Shown here: positions 44,801 through 56,504 of the stretch, piece by piece
Position numbering within the stretch: position 1 is the stretch's first letter
Layout: each line of letters starts with the position of its first letter
DNA from: Setomelanomma holmii
Lineage: Eukaryota > Ascomycota > Dothideomycetes > Pleosporales > Phaeosphaeriaceae
Direction: 5' to 3'
Assembly: GCA_010015745.1 (NCBI GenBank)
Contig: ML978299.1
Location: 1-64,000, forward strand
Length of the DNA stretch: 64,000 bases
Program-made: the position numbers and the translations under genes
The notes under the pieces: generated by a model
The model's input: the letters and a program-made list of their open reading frames with translations, nothing else
Told to the model about the DNA's origin: nothing
The model's database searches: none

Positions 44801-46351
44801 TCAGCTGCTTGAAGGACCACGTTCGATGTCTTTATCCATGCTTCGACACTGCGAATTCTTGCGACTGCTCGGATTGAGAGCAGCGCAAACGGTCCGGCAG
44901 CCTTGGACCCATTCGCTCGAAGTCCAGCCTGATTCTTCAGACCTCGGCAGCGCGGTGAGGTTGCGTGTGCTGGCGTAGCTCTTCTGGCTGACATCGTCCC
45001 GCTCTTCTACGTGAATGTCTAGACCCTGGCTAACTTTGATGCCGGCGAACGGCATGCTGGATTCGTCGGCGCCCTCAGCTTCGGCACGCGATGCCAGCGC
45101 GGAGTGTCCCGACAGCTGACCTTGAGTCTTCTTCCCGCGCGTCCGCGATGACATCTGTACCGGTGTTCTGTTGCTGCCGGATCTCGTGTATTCGCCGCGC
45201 GAGCTCGAATTGGAGAAGTAGCGGCGGAAGAAGACTTTCATCGCTGGGGCGGATGCACAAAGCATACCGAGGTCTGCTTCAAGGGCAGTCCACACCCAGC
45301 CATAGTACGCATACCATGTTATGTCGAAAGTGTCTGCGAATTTGTTAGGAAATGCTCCAAGTGTATGACTTGTTCCGCTTACAGAAGTATACGTAGGTAG
45401 CGTAGTAGGTGCGCAGAATGCCACAGACACAAGTCCTGTTCAGGTCAGCCTGGGACTTCATTGACTTCAGCAATCTCGTTTGAACTTACAGCAGTCCGAT
45501 CGCGAATATGCCACACAACCCTGCTTTCTGACGCTTGCCCATCCGAAGATTCCAGACTAGGAAGACGGGAAGCAAGCAAATGACGAGGTCTTGCAACGTG
45601 CTGACGATGGCGCATGCAACGACAATTGCACCCTCGTCCAGGTAAGATAACTCATGCTTTAGCCTCCATGAGATGTCGAAGAGGTGGAAGTATCCAACAA
45701 CCGGGGAATAGGTAAATATGATCAGAAGAGTGAATAGGACACCGTATATGATGCAGAACACAATCCAGGCGTAGACCCAGTGGACGAAGCCGTTCTTCAG
45801 TGATCCTGTCATGCGTCGATAAAAGCAGAGAATAGAAACTTTGATGAGGGTCGTCGCCACTAAGTAGGTGATCTCTATGGCCATGGTCATCTGAGAAGTC
45901 AGTCAAACATAGCTCTTAAGCTCGAGTCGCAGATCGTACCTCTCGACTTTTAACATGCGTTCTGTCGGTCTGATCCCAAGCGTGCCATTGGAAGCCATAG
46001 ACACGGACAGCTGCAATCGTCAGCTTCTTGCTGTATGTAGCTTGCACGTCACCTACCCAGGACAACACAAATGGTCAACCCTATCAATGGAATCATGGCG
46101 AAACTCATGAGCAGGTCGTCCATGCCAGCATTCTTTGCGACCACGAGCCGCGCCCACATGCGCAGGGCGTAGACGATGAATGTTAAGGCCAGGACTACTA
46201 TCAGTGCTATAGGCGCTTCCCATCCTCTCTCTTCCGGATCCACATGATTTGGTCTGGGCCATGACAATATAACTTCTGAAGGTGGGTGTAGACCACCAGC
46301 GCGGGCGTACAAGGACTCTGCCAAAGCACTCAAAGCAGCATCACCTGCCAT
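44801..46351 (-). CDS. Rhodopsin-domain (SAT4/PTH11-like) seven-helix membrane protein, 5 exons
   Basis: Plasma-membrane protein of the large fungal rhodopsin-domain family, often with receptor-like roles; ligand unknown. Exons 46351-46057, 46010-45940, 45890-45490, 45435-45383 and 45333-44801 join in frame to 450 residues. Seven hydrophobic segments are seen: IALIVVLALTFIVYALRMW; LLMSFAMIPLIGLTICVVL; ITYLVATTLIKVSILCFY; WVYAWIVFCIIYGVLFTLL; AIVVACAIVSTLQDLVICLL; GLCGIFAIGLLTCVCGILR (across intron 3); and TWYAYYGWVWTALEADLGML. Family marks include DDLLM after helix 1, LCFYRR, and DLVICLLPVFLVWNLRMGKR before QKAGLCGIF. The C-terminal 170 residues are cytosolic and Ser-rich. Phase matching of all four introns supports the model. 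Confidence 0.88.
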
Positions 46352-47699
46352 GGCGCAAGAGTCGTTGGTCGGGGTTGGATTCGATGGGATGTGGATTAGA
46401 TGATGAACATCGGAGATAGGTCCAAGTCCTGGGGTATGAGGCAGGATCTATACGCACTGTACCAGGAGCTCCAGACCTAATCGGTGCGGGTGGGTCAAAT
46501 AACATTCCGCACGGCCTTAGTTCAAACGCAAGTGCTGTGGACCGCCCAGTTACGCCACACGCGTTGAAGACGGGACAGCTCTGCGGAACGAGCATGTGGT
46601 CGTGGGACCGGCGCTCAAGGCAGAGCTAGCAAGTCAATGCCGACAGGAACTTCTGGCTAGAGCGCGAATTGTTCTCGAGCAGCAAATCATCGGTGATTGC
46701 AAATGCATGTCGTAGTGTTAGCCTTGACATGCATTGCCGAGTTGAACCCTTCAATATCTGCAATGTTGATCAGTGACAACCAAGACATGATGCGTTGCAC
46801 CTGTTGCTTCAGCCCAGCAGCGGGTTATCGCTCCCGAGGCGGGGACACAACCACCCAGGGGTGATTAGTTGCTCCATGGAATAAAAAACGTGGATTTGCC
46901 AGGCCCTGGACCAAAGCCAAGGCAATACGTCAGGAACGATTTCATGAGTAAAACGTGCTGAGGCGTTTAGCTGCAGGCAAGTCGAACCTTGTGAGGTGTG
47001 GTCGTGGTTGGGCGGATCTGCGCGGCGCTCGGTGAACATTATCTTTTAGGCAAAGCAGCCGAGAATGAAAAGAAGCCTGCGAAAATCAGACCAGTACCTG
47101 ACGATCGTTAGGAGTCGCTACACATTTTCGTTGAGCTGCTGCACTCGGCTCAGAAAACCCTTTGCACGGATGCGTGCTGCTTGCAGATTGTGGCTTTTGC
47201 CATGCGACGTCGCTGCATATGCAGACATTTCGGACTAGGCTTCAGCTCCATCGGCAAATCTAGCATGCTTGACGTTGGATGTCAGTGAAGCCGACTACCC
47301 CAGATTTCGTCATGCATTGGCGAGTTATTGAGACTGGGCAGCGAAGGAATCATTGTTGGAGTCGATCATGAAGGGACCACGATTCAAGCGCGATGTCCAA
47401 GACAACCCCGCATTGTCGATATCACGATCCTCGAGATGCTGGAGCTAGGAAGCCAGGAACAGCATGATGCCTGTGCCTCTCGCCAGCTTGTGACGACGAC
47501 GATGTGGACGATAGACGGTGGGAGCTGATGTTGAACCTTCCATGTTCGATCATTTCACTCTTCGTGGTCAATTGGCATTGATGCTCCCTAGCTTGAAGTC
47601 ATCTCATAGTTGGCATTATGAAGGTACATCGAGAACTTCTGGTCGCTTATGAAGGGTCCATAGCTTGTGAGCACGAGTCAATAACGGACGTGTTGACAC
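46352..47699. other. 1.35-kb region without a gene
   Basis: Upstream of the rhodopsin-domain gene. Only short open frames without features are present. Confidence 0.45.
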
Positions 47700-48091
47700 T
47701 GGGGATGGCAATATTCCGAATACTACAGCTCGATGCTTCAATATTCCGAATATGTATACATACCATACAAATTGAATACTAAATACGAATATATAACATC
47801 ACCACGAGTCCTCTCTAAGAAACTCTAGAAAATGTTTCAAATCGTCTAAGTACTCCTTGTCGCCCTCTGCCAAAACGCGGGAGCTCTATTCCTAGAGAGA
47901 AGCTCGTTATCGTCGTTGCCCTCTGCCTCTCCAGCTTTAACCTTATCTGCTTACTAGCCATCTTGTCACATTTAGGACGCGCTCAAGGAGAGGTGAGCCG
48001 TGCTTTTTCCCTTAGCATACATAATACAACTTACGTGGCTCGACTATTCCGTATGTAGTCGAACTATTGAACACGGAATATGCCATCCCTA
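47700..48091. mobile_element. 392-bp hAT-type MITE
   Basis: The left end TGGGGATGGCAATATTCCG pairs with the right end, which reads TAGGGATGGCATATTCCG on the other strand. A perfect 8-bp duplication GTTGACAC flanks it (47692-47699 and 48092-48099). The TAGGGATGGCA end and 8-bp duplication are typical of hAT elements. The interior is AT-rich, repeats the ATATTCCGAATA motif at about 47709 and 47740, and encodes nothing. Confidence 0.88.
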
Positions 48092-48101
48092 GTTGACACT
48101 G

Positions 48102-49553
48102 ACCGTCGACATCTGGCGTCTTCGGCGTTACTTCCCAGGCTTACAGGACCATTGCTAAGAGCGCCGAAGTCGAGATAGTCGGTTACCATGTTAGTCCCAA
48201 ATGAAGTGTTCGATATCACGGGAGTTTCCATGGCGTGTTCACATCGAAAGATCTGCGGACAGTTGCCTTCGGGTCGAAGGCAACCGAGGGCAATTTCGGC
48301 GAATAAGTGTACATCTCATGCATTCAATGTAGAAGTATGATACCGTAGATGAACGAAAGGCAGATTTAGGCTCTCATGTAGGTAGTTGCCAGAAGACCGA
48401 GTCTAAGCAGTGGTGTCGCGGAGGTGCTTGCTGAATTTGTCGGTCCGTGCGTGCCGAAGAAGCCCCTGCGCCCGTGTGGCGGCGATGAACGCCGTTCACT
48501 TGTTGCAATCCTCTCTCGCCTCCGTCCTTGCGCATGTCACTTGAAAAGACCACGCGTTGTCGTTCGGATCTGTATATACCTCCGTCACATTGAAGGACTA
48601 GAAAGCCACGTCTTCCCGCCAGTCGCATCACCGCACCCCCTCGCACTTGCTGCATCCATTCTCAAAATGAGCATCAACGCATCGTCAAGAAAATCACGTG
48701 AACGTACTTCATTGACTCTCTGGTCGATCATGGCATATCGCAATTTTATCGCGGGAAGACATGTCGAGCTTGCGGGTGTCACGAATATCTAACGAAGACA
48801 TTGTGAATACACAAAGAAGCGCTGTAGAACGTGGCATGCGTTCCATGCATACGCCCCAGAATCTGTTGTCCCAAGCACGGCCAAATCAGCGGGATGGCGT
48901 ACATCGCATTCCAGATCCAAGACCTGTCGACAGCTCAAGAGACAGAAAGTGTCCTTCCACGCGGCGGCTTTTGGTCGGCGATGAGATTGTCGGAATGCCC
49001 CCGGCTGCGGCAATTGGTGTGGCTTCCGCTGGAATGTCACTGATACGCAGCCGAACTTTCTAGAAACACAAGGTCAGACCTTGAGGCAGCCACCTTGTCA
49101 GAAGCCATCTCCTCGGATTCGCATGCATGTTCGAATGGGATGACAATGGCGTTCGCAGATAAGAAGCCGATGGGTGACATTCCACAGAGCACCAGCTTAG
49201 CGTCCCATCCTGTTCTGGCACACTTGGCAATCTGCTTATGGGCACCTGCTCACTTATTATGTGGAATAGGTTAACAGCATTGGCTCAATTGGGTGCAATT
49301 GACAATTTTATTCGGTAGTGTACCTGAACTTTTCACTTACTCAGATTAAGACACCTTTTAAGGTCAAATCATCCTAACGATGACATTCAGTAACCCTAAC
49401 GATGACATTCGGTAACAATGCAAATCAACAAAACAAACCTCGACCGGCCTGATATCGCCGTCTTGCACGAAAGTTGCCTTACTCCTTCCCATTCTATGCG
49501 CCAATCATGCATGCCTTCAAGGCCTCTCAAACTGCCTTCATCGCATCATCTTC
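48102..49553. other. 1.45-kb relic zone without a supportable gene
   Basis: Short open frames on both strands (for example 48374-48655 minus, 48761-49063 plus) without recognisable domains. Apart from the short duplication at 49373-49416, nothing is seen. Confidence 0.4.
49373..49416. repeat. 22-bp tandem duplication
   Basis: Two adjacent copies of CCTAACGATGACATTC(A/G)GTAAC with one mismatch. The junction reads TAACCCTAAC, which by chance or origin looks like two telomere-type units. Confidence 0.8.
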
Positions 49554-50060
49554 TTAATGCTCGCCAACCCGTGAGCTGCCCATATCGCCGATCAAGTCCT
49601 GTACGCCAACATCCTGCAATGGCCCAGCTGGGATCGCGAAGCGAGCTTTAGTGTGCTGCAAGTCTTTCTCCATGTCGGCCACAGTGCACGTACCGACGTC
49701 CTTATCTCTACCATCCTTGGGAACGTGTTGACCCACGTCTAGATCGCGAGGCATCCAAGCATTTGAAGGCTTCTTGGCGTGGAACGTCTTTGCTCGGGGA
49801 CGCTTGAATGTCGTCTTTGATTCGGCTGTGTCCGCGGTCTCGGTAACACCATGATGACCCTCGTTAACGAGGAAGTCGTTGAAGGATTGCATCTTTGAAT
49901 CTTCGAACTTTTGCGTGACCTTGCACAGGCGATGACCGTATGTGACACGCTTTTCAACCTCAATTTGCGCGATTTTGCGGATCTTGTCCTCATGGCATGG
50001 CCCGTCGTCCATCATCTCATGGTCTTCGCCGGTGGACAAGGTGATGCCTTCGAGCTGCAT
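49554..50060 (-). CDS. Hypothetical protein downstream of tyrosinase relic
   Basis: A 168-residue frame from ATG 50060. The N-terminal half is charged and helical (HEDKIRKIAQIEVEKRVTYG); the second half contains a basic stretch (TTFKRPRAKTFHAKKPSNAW). The same frame stays open for about 35 codons upstream without an ATG and holds a Cys pair (FVCQQC), overlapping the end of the tyrosinase frame. It could be the 3' end of a gene whose 5' part is lost. No family recognised. Confidence 0.35.
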   Translation of the reverse strand: MQLEGITLSTGEDHEMMDDGPCHEDKIRKIAQIEVEKRVTYGHRLCKVTQKFEDSKMQSFNDFLVNEGHHGVTETADTAESKTTFKRPRAKTFHAKKPSNAWMPRDLDVGQHVPKDGRDKDVGTCTVADMEKDLQHTKARFAIPAGPLQDVGVQDLIGDMGSSRVGEH

Positions 50061-50073
50061 CTCTAGACGTACG

Positions 50074-52088
50074 TCATCCGCGATGCACTGTTGACAGACG
50101 AATGGTGGGATTTGTGCTTTGGTGTTCAGGCTGCATGGATCGAAGTGTTCGAAGGGTGCCTTCGGCGATCAAGCCGGCGCTCTTCGGATTCGACTCGAGG
50201 TAGTCCGTGAGGTAGGTGATCAGTGGAATGACGCTCTCATCGAAGACATCCGCTGCGCGATTCTTCTGGCACGACTGGCAGCCTTCGGATTGAGCTTCTG
50301 GCGATGCGAAGATACCCATGAAGCCGACCTCATTCTTCTTGGTGAAGAAGCGCTCAGTTTGGTCGTCTTTCACCCACCCAATGAAGACATGCACGCTGAA
50401 AGAGCCGTCAAACACAAACTTACGAACCTTAATATGCGCGTCCCAAATCTGTTGGACGGATTCCGACTTTGACTTGGCGGCAAGAGTGTCAGGCACTATC
50501 ATGGCAGTGTTCGGCAGGCTGAGGTTGATAGCACTCACAGTCTCAAGCACTTGTTGCGTCGAGACAGAATCTTCCTCGGGCCAAAGTGGTTGCTGTTGGC
50601 CAACGAGTGGTTCGGCCTATGCTAACATCGAAGCACGAACCAGCTTCGAGCTTGCCGACTTGGAGGAGATGGAAGTGAAGTTGACGCGCGGATCACTGCG
50701 TTGCTTGATCTGTCTACCGGAGATCGCTTCGGACAGATTCTTGACATCTTTGAGCCAATTGGGAAGAGGGATCGGTCCCTTGAAGTCCTTGTCCGTTGCC
50801 CAGTAGTAGGTCTCGGTCAGGTACTTCTTGACATTCTCTGAGACTTCCCCTGGCTTGGAGGCCTCAATACCAGGAACAGCAACTCCAGGCGACCAGTAGT
50901 TCTTGATTAGGTCATCTGCAGAAGTGAAACATTGTCGCGTTTTCGCGTCTTTTGCAAACGGAATAAGCTCACCACTGGCAAGACTTTGCTGAACGTTGTC
51001 CGGGTAAAGAGCTTGGTAGAGGGAGAGCATCCGATCGATGTGATTATGGTGCATCCAGAAGATTGGGTCGAAGGCAGCATATGCGGGATTTCCCATGTGG
51101 CCACGGTACTCCTTCCACCGAGCTTGGCCGACCATGACGTGAATAGCGTTGTGCCAGCCTTCGATCGATTCGGTAGGAATTGCCCGTCTATTCAAAACAA
51201 CCTCTGGTGCATTGGTGGTGGCGAAGGAGTTCCAAGGTCGCACTTTGTTCACAACGTCGTCGGGATTGAGCAGTTTCCGCATTCTGATGGCCATAGTGTT
51301 GGCTTAGCGTTGGATTCATTTGTCAAGGAATGTGTGATCCGACTCGCCCTTATCGTCCGGTGTGCGGATAGTGCGAAGAGAACTGAAGTTACTCGGGAAG
51401 GCCACCCTAGGACGATCCGGATGAGCTTTCCACTCGGGATCTTTCGGAAAGGTGAACTCATAGAGAGGATTTGCCATGGGCGTCAGCTCGTCAGGCTTGG
51501 ATGGCGTTCGCACGTAGATATCTCGCTGCTGGAAAATGACAGGAAGACCGAATGCCGTATCGACATCACCTCGTCGTTCATTGCGAGGCGTGAGAGGATC
51601 CCAGTACGGCAGGCGAAATCGTGCTGCAGCTCTGCGATAGGACCCCTTTTGCTCCGCGTTGGTGTATAGACCAGCTACCTTGACCATCTCTTTGTAGATG
51701 GCAATCTCGCATGAGAAGTATGATAAGCATACACGAGGTTAAATATCTCAGGGCCAAGGATTAGACGAACCTCGTACGCCGTCATGTATGGCCAATGCCA
51801 AGTTGAGAAAGAGTCCTTGGAATGGTGGTAATAGCCATCGCCAGTAGTGTTCGGATACCCGTTCCATTTCTCTCGCGGATAACCATGGACTGCGGACAAG
51901 GCGTAGTGGTTGAGTAGATTCATGCCACCATCGAATTCCTTCAGGCTGTCTAGCTAAAGATTGCGCAGAGCTTGTAGGAAGAGGTTGGACATATCCCTGT
52001 CCATGAGGAACTCATCAATCTCGAGACGTGGGCCATGGCTGCCATTATCGTTGCCGAGTGGCTCAAGGACATAGGTCTTCGAACCCAT
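50074..52088 (-). pseudogene. Tyrosinase, broken by four nonsense codons
   Basis: Type 3 copper monooxygenase relic (phenol to quinone, melanin pathways). Exons 52088-51771 and 51705-50074 give 650 codons in one frame. Copper-site histidines are present: site A in NHYALSAVHGYP and HHSKDSFSTWHWPYMTAYE, site B in EGWHNAIHVMVG and FDPIFWMHHNHIDRM. The C-terminal shielding domain is recognisable (KFVFDGSFSVHVFIG). In-frame stops: TAG 51956-51954, TGA 51318-51316, TAA 51306-51304 and TAG 50619-50617. Each can come from a Gln or Arg codon by one C-to-T change. No frameshift is needed. This points to recent inactivation by transition mutation rather than general decay. Confidence 0.88.
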
Positions 52089-53269
52089 GGTTGCGGGTAA
52101 ACTATTTTCAAAAAAGTTGTCCAAGGGAAGAGGCAACAAGTAGCAGGACGGATGTTTCATAGCACGAACATGGAAAGGCTTTATAGATCTTCCAAACGCC
52201 GCTCTAAGGCATACGGGGAACTCTGGTTTGCGCAAAGTTCCAAACATACGGGCTGAAAGAACCTGCTCACCTCAGACATGGAGACACAAACGATGAGATG
52301 CAAGTGAAGACCGATGAGACCAGGGCTCCCGAGCAAGCAGCGCGAGAGGCTCCGCCATGGCATGGATCTGGCTGGCTGATTCTTCTACTGATAATGCGCT
52401 GTCATCCAGATGAGTTTGAATTAGACGAGATAGCTTAACGTTGCATCTATGATGTCCAAGAGCTGGATAGGTGCCTGTGGCTGCATTCCTGTTGGTGAAG
52501 CCTGCACGAATGAGGATGCAAGCCTGGAAAGAGATTCGGAGCTAATATGCGGGGGTGCAGTCCATATGTTTCTGGTCGGCATTGACCCCGCACGTAAGCA
52601 CATACGGGGAAAATGGTCCATGTCTGGAGTCTGGTAGCGATTCAGCTCTCCTCAAAGGACGTGGTAGTCCAGGTGACAAATGTGCTGCTGCTGAGCGAGG
52701 TGTGGCGCATGTGACAGCCGAATGTGCTTCGCTCAGCTGCAGTCGGGCTCATGCATGCAACGCGTGTTATGTGAACGACGATGCATGGTGCTGGTGGTAG
52801 AGGAGATTCGAAGAGTCTGGAGGCGTTCTGGACGCGGCGCATGGGCCGGGGTGCTGGTTACGTAATCTTCTTGGGTCCATCTGGAGCCAATCATGTCGAC
52901 ACCCACCTCAACTTAACGACAGCCTCTAGACTTCGACGACTCCATCAAGAGCCTTCCTTCGGCATGAGAAGGAAGCTGAAAGTGGGCAAGGAAGAGCTGA
53001 GAGCGAACGCCGATATCGTGTGATTAAGTTGAATACAAGTACATGTGAAAGGGATCAACAGAGACAAAGTGCCACGTTGCCCGCAAAGGATCGAGAACGC
53101 AGCTGGCGACGAGGTCAAGTAGACATTTGTCTGGTAAGATCAAGCGCAAATTCGCTAATAACTGCGCAACGACACTCACAGCTCGCTGAAAGCAACCGCT
53201 GTGATCTTCGGCGTTACTTCCCACGACCTTCATTGGAATGACTTCGTCGATGCGAACACAACCGACATT
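52089..53269. other. 1.2-kb region without a gene
   Basis: Upstream of the tyrosinase relic; short open frames only. Confidence 0.45.
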
Positions 53270-54060
53270 TCATCCTCTTCCCATACCTGGGTCGACCTCG
53301 ACAGCTCCATAGTGTTCCAAGGATCGGCCCCAGATAACTCGCGCTTCCGGTTCCGCAACAGCAATTGTCCACAGGACTCGGCCAGCACCATCTTCCCAAC
53401 CAATTGGTCGTATAGCATCATACGCATCTTCGCATTCGGGGGCTGCACTCATATAGCCAGGATCCACTGTATTCATTGCAAACCGTCGAGATCGCCACGC
53501 CGTGGCCGTTTCTGACCCGGTAACCATATTGAGTGCGGCCTTCGACATGTTGGTGTGGACATGCTTTCCTCGCTTGGCATTTGAATTTGGACGGACTTCG
53601 AAGATGCTCTCTCGCGAGGAAACGTTGATGATGTAGCCTTATGGTTGAAATGTAGCCCTAGGCTGTGCGAGGTCGCCACAACCCGTCAATGGCAGTAGCT
53701 CGCGGCAGAGCATGAGCGGAACGAATGTGTTGACGGCGTGAGCTGACATGACATCTTCATATGGGATCTCAAACATGGATTGCACCCAGGAGGACTTGGG
53801 GTAGGCTTCCACCTCAGCTGTCGCAGCGTCGTAGACGGTAGATGAGGTTGTTTTCGTTGTCGCGAGCATTGAGTGAGTGCCCTGTTCGATGGTCTGACTT
53901 CCTTCTAGTGCAATTGGTAACGCCTCGCTCCTCACCCTCGGCCGATAAGCACTTTCGATCAAAAGCTTATAACTCTCAGCGCACTGCCTCAGCTCTGTCT
54001 CCTGTTGAGTAACGCACTGCTCTTTCTTGACACTGTCCGTCAAAGTCTGCGCCGCATTAT
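53270..54060 (-). pseudogene. Short-chain dehydrogenase relic (retinol-dehydrogenase-like fungal SDR)
   Basis: The minus strand reads VINNAAQTLTDSVKK (near 54050), SWVQSMFEIPYEDVMSAHAV, NTFVPLMLCRELLPL, then YIINVSSRE (near 53630), HVHTNMSKAALNMVTGSE and AMNTVDPGYMSAAPE. These are the NNAAQT, NVSS and catalytic-region segments of a fungal SDR family; the usual catalytic Tyr region is altered to HTNMSKAAL, as in that subfamily. A TAA at 53641-53639 interrupts the frame just before YIINVSS, again at a site where CAA would fit. The cofactor-binding N-terminus upstream of 54060 is not recognisable. The relic keeps one frame over the listed span. Confidence 0.65.
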
Positions 54061-54786
54061 TGATGACAGCGCAAAGCCAGACCTCGCTTCCGCCTTCTCG
54101 TCATGCGCTCAAGCACCGCTTTGTTTCGTGAACGAGTGCGAAAGCATCTGCAGCACTGCCAGCGCCGTTCGAAGTTCCGAGAGCGGTATTGCATCGTCAG
54201 CTATTCTTTCTTGCTGATGAAGTTCACTTGAACACCAACAGCCTCCACTATGTCTAAGATATTGTCGCAGCTTCCTAAGCAAGTTCTCATAGATGAGCTT
54301 CTTGGTGTCGTGACTCAGCCTAGGCACTGGAGTAAGACAGGCGGCAACGTCGCTGTACTCCTCTTGCAGATGCCAAGCCACGCAGCTACAATGGCTTGCC
54401 GTCGTTTGCGAGTGCTTCATCTGTGTGGAGACGACTGACTATCTCTGCCGCGGATTTGGTGGCCACGAAGTGCGGCGCAATGAAGGGTGAGGTGGAGGCC
54501 ATGGGGAAATCGTGATGTTGCAGGGTCCTGCATGGATTTAGAGTATTTCGTCGTGCACAAGTGGCAGCACCGGTTCGTTATGAGAATAGTCGAGCTTGTG
54601 TAAGGGCGGAGTCCAGTCGCAGAGGGCAGAGGTGAAGGCGCACGGGCTGATGCTGCCTGAACAGGAATGACTCAGGCCTCACTTTTATGCGACTACCATC
54701 ATTCAGCCCCGCGCAGCTGCTGGTTGACACATTAACAATAGCTTTTTCAAGCACTAGAGCCTATCTACCTCCACAGATCCATCGTT
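54061..54786. other. Spacer with unrecognised remnants
   Basis: May contain the degraded N-terminal part of the SDR relic (minus-strand open frame 54109-54420), but no motif is clear. Confidence 0.3.
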
Positions 54787-55592
54787 ATGCCGGGCGGTCC
54801 TGGTCGCTTCGCGCGCATTGCTCGCGATCTCGACAAGCTACCCTGTGAGCTGCACGAGGGTGTCCTAGCCGAGCTCGAGTTCGACGAGCTCATTCGTCTC
54901 TTGCGACATGCTGGACCGCGCCTCATTTGGTCCATCGAGGATAGCCCCTCGTCTTGGGGAAAGTTCTTCCGCTAAAACGTACGAGATTGGCAGATCTACC
55001 AAACAGTGAACGATCATGCCAGAAGGATGTGCTTCAGAACGTCCAGATCGAAAGACGATCACCCAGGGATCTTCGAGGGCAAGTACGGAACTTTGGCATT
55101 CCTCCACTTCCGGGCTCTGGATTGGCATCCTCAGTCTCGTCAGACATCATACGCACAACGACTTCGGGCGTTCAATCGCGACTCGTTGATGCAATACTGT
55201 AAGTCCAACAACACGACATCCTAAATATATGCAAACTACTGAACGTTGCTGATGTCTGATGATCAGGGCTCGAGGAGCTCAGACGTGTGATCATCCAAGC
55301 CTCGCAAGTGCGCTACGACTCTTACTACTCCGAGCTGATCGAACCATGGTTGCCGCGCGTTGACGGTGCAGCGGATATGTCCAGAAGGGTGCGAGCTCGG
55401 CTTCCGCTCTCGATTGAATAACTGGCCGAATTTGTCGACATGTACCAGCGAATTCGCCTCATTAAAGCGGAGATCCTGGCGGTTGAGCTGAACCGACCAG
55501 TTGATCTATACGAAGTGCACCCTACCAGATTGAAGGAGCCATTCGCACCGCAAACTCCCCGCCCCAACCAGAAACACGTACCAATCAGATGA
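54787..55592 (+). pseudogene. F-box-like hypothetical gene with two TAA codons, 2 exons
   Basis: Exons 54787-55198 and 55267-55592 join in frame (246 codons). The start MPGGPGRFARIARDLDKLPC and the following ELHEGVLAELEFDELIRLLR look like an F-box-type start (LPCELHEGVLAELEFDELIR), and ALDWHPQSRQT plus YSELIEPWLPR further on suggest a small fungal family. In-frame TAA at 54973-54975 (after SSWGKFFR) and 55419-55421 (after LPLSIE) both fit CAA-to-TAA changes. The splice sites are intact. A further open stretch at 55719-56023 (IQLKFDDVIRDWPTWAELSG), interrupted by TAG at 55914, may be a related remnant. Confidence 0.55.
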
Positions 55593-56504
55593 GATGCGAG
55601 GCTCGCAAGTTATTCAGGGTCGCTACAAGCACCTGGTGGGGGAGGAAGCAGCTATGTCGATACCGCTTCAGATGGATGTTCCCACGAAGTGTTCCGTACA
55701 CCACCTGCCTGAAGCTCTTTGTCAATCAAAACACAGCAAGAGGCCAGAGTGGACATTCTCATCCAGCTGAAATTCGACGATGTCATCCGGGACTGGCCAA
55801 CTTGGGCTGAGTTAAGCGGAGCGAGCGTTGCACTTGATTCGACTGAGGAAACCGCGAACACATTCAGGCGTCTTCAACTGGTCGATGAGGGACATCCGTA
55901 CAGTGCGCACATATAGACGGATCTGAAATGGTTGCAGAACATTGTGGATGTGGAAGCGTGGATGGAGGTTAGGTCTACGCACCCACTGGAGGACGGTGGC
56001 GTCGCGTTGGAGTCTGCATGAAGAATCGCATTTTGGTGACGAACAATTCTTTGTTATCAATTGAAGCAAAACTTTGAAGTTCTGCACCCTGTCGAGCTAT
56101 GACGCCAGTGCAGCCTCGGCAGATCTTCACCCCGCAAGGGCAATCTATCCTCCACACCATCCTCCCGCCAACGCCTCGTGACGTGATCTCGTTGCATCAG
56201 CATCCATCCGATGAATTGCCTGTCCAATCTGCGATCAGAAAAATGCTCCGTGCTTTGTAGATCTCACCGCGGACCGATATGCCGACGCACAGCGAGTCGA
56301 AAACCCGCGATACGAACGGGCTACCGCTCCATCTGGGGAAGCCGCTCAACCCTACCTATCCGGCTATGCCAAGCTGTTAAGGGCGTACATGGCGTGTTTT
56401 AATCCTGCAGTCGAACTCGGCAAGCATGCATAAGATAAAGCTTTGGTACGCCGTGCCGTGGTTGCCCGTTCTTCGCACTCTTGTCCTCGTTGGCCGCCTA
56501 CAAT

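Noticed and set aside
49385..49410. Interstitial telomere sequence at TAACCCTAAC
   Set aside because: Only two units exist, created by the junction of a 22-bp tandem duplication.
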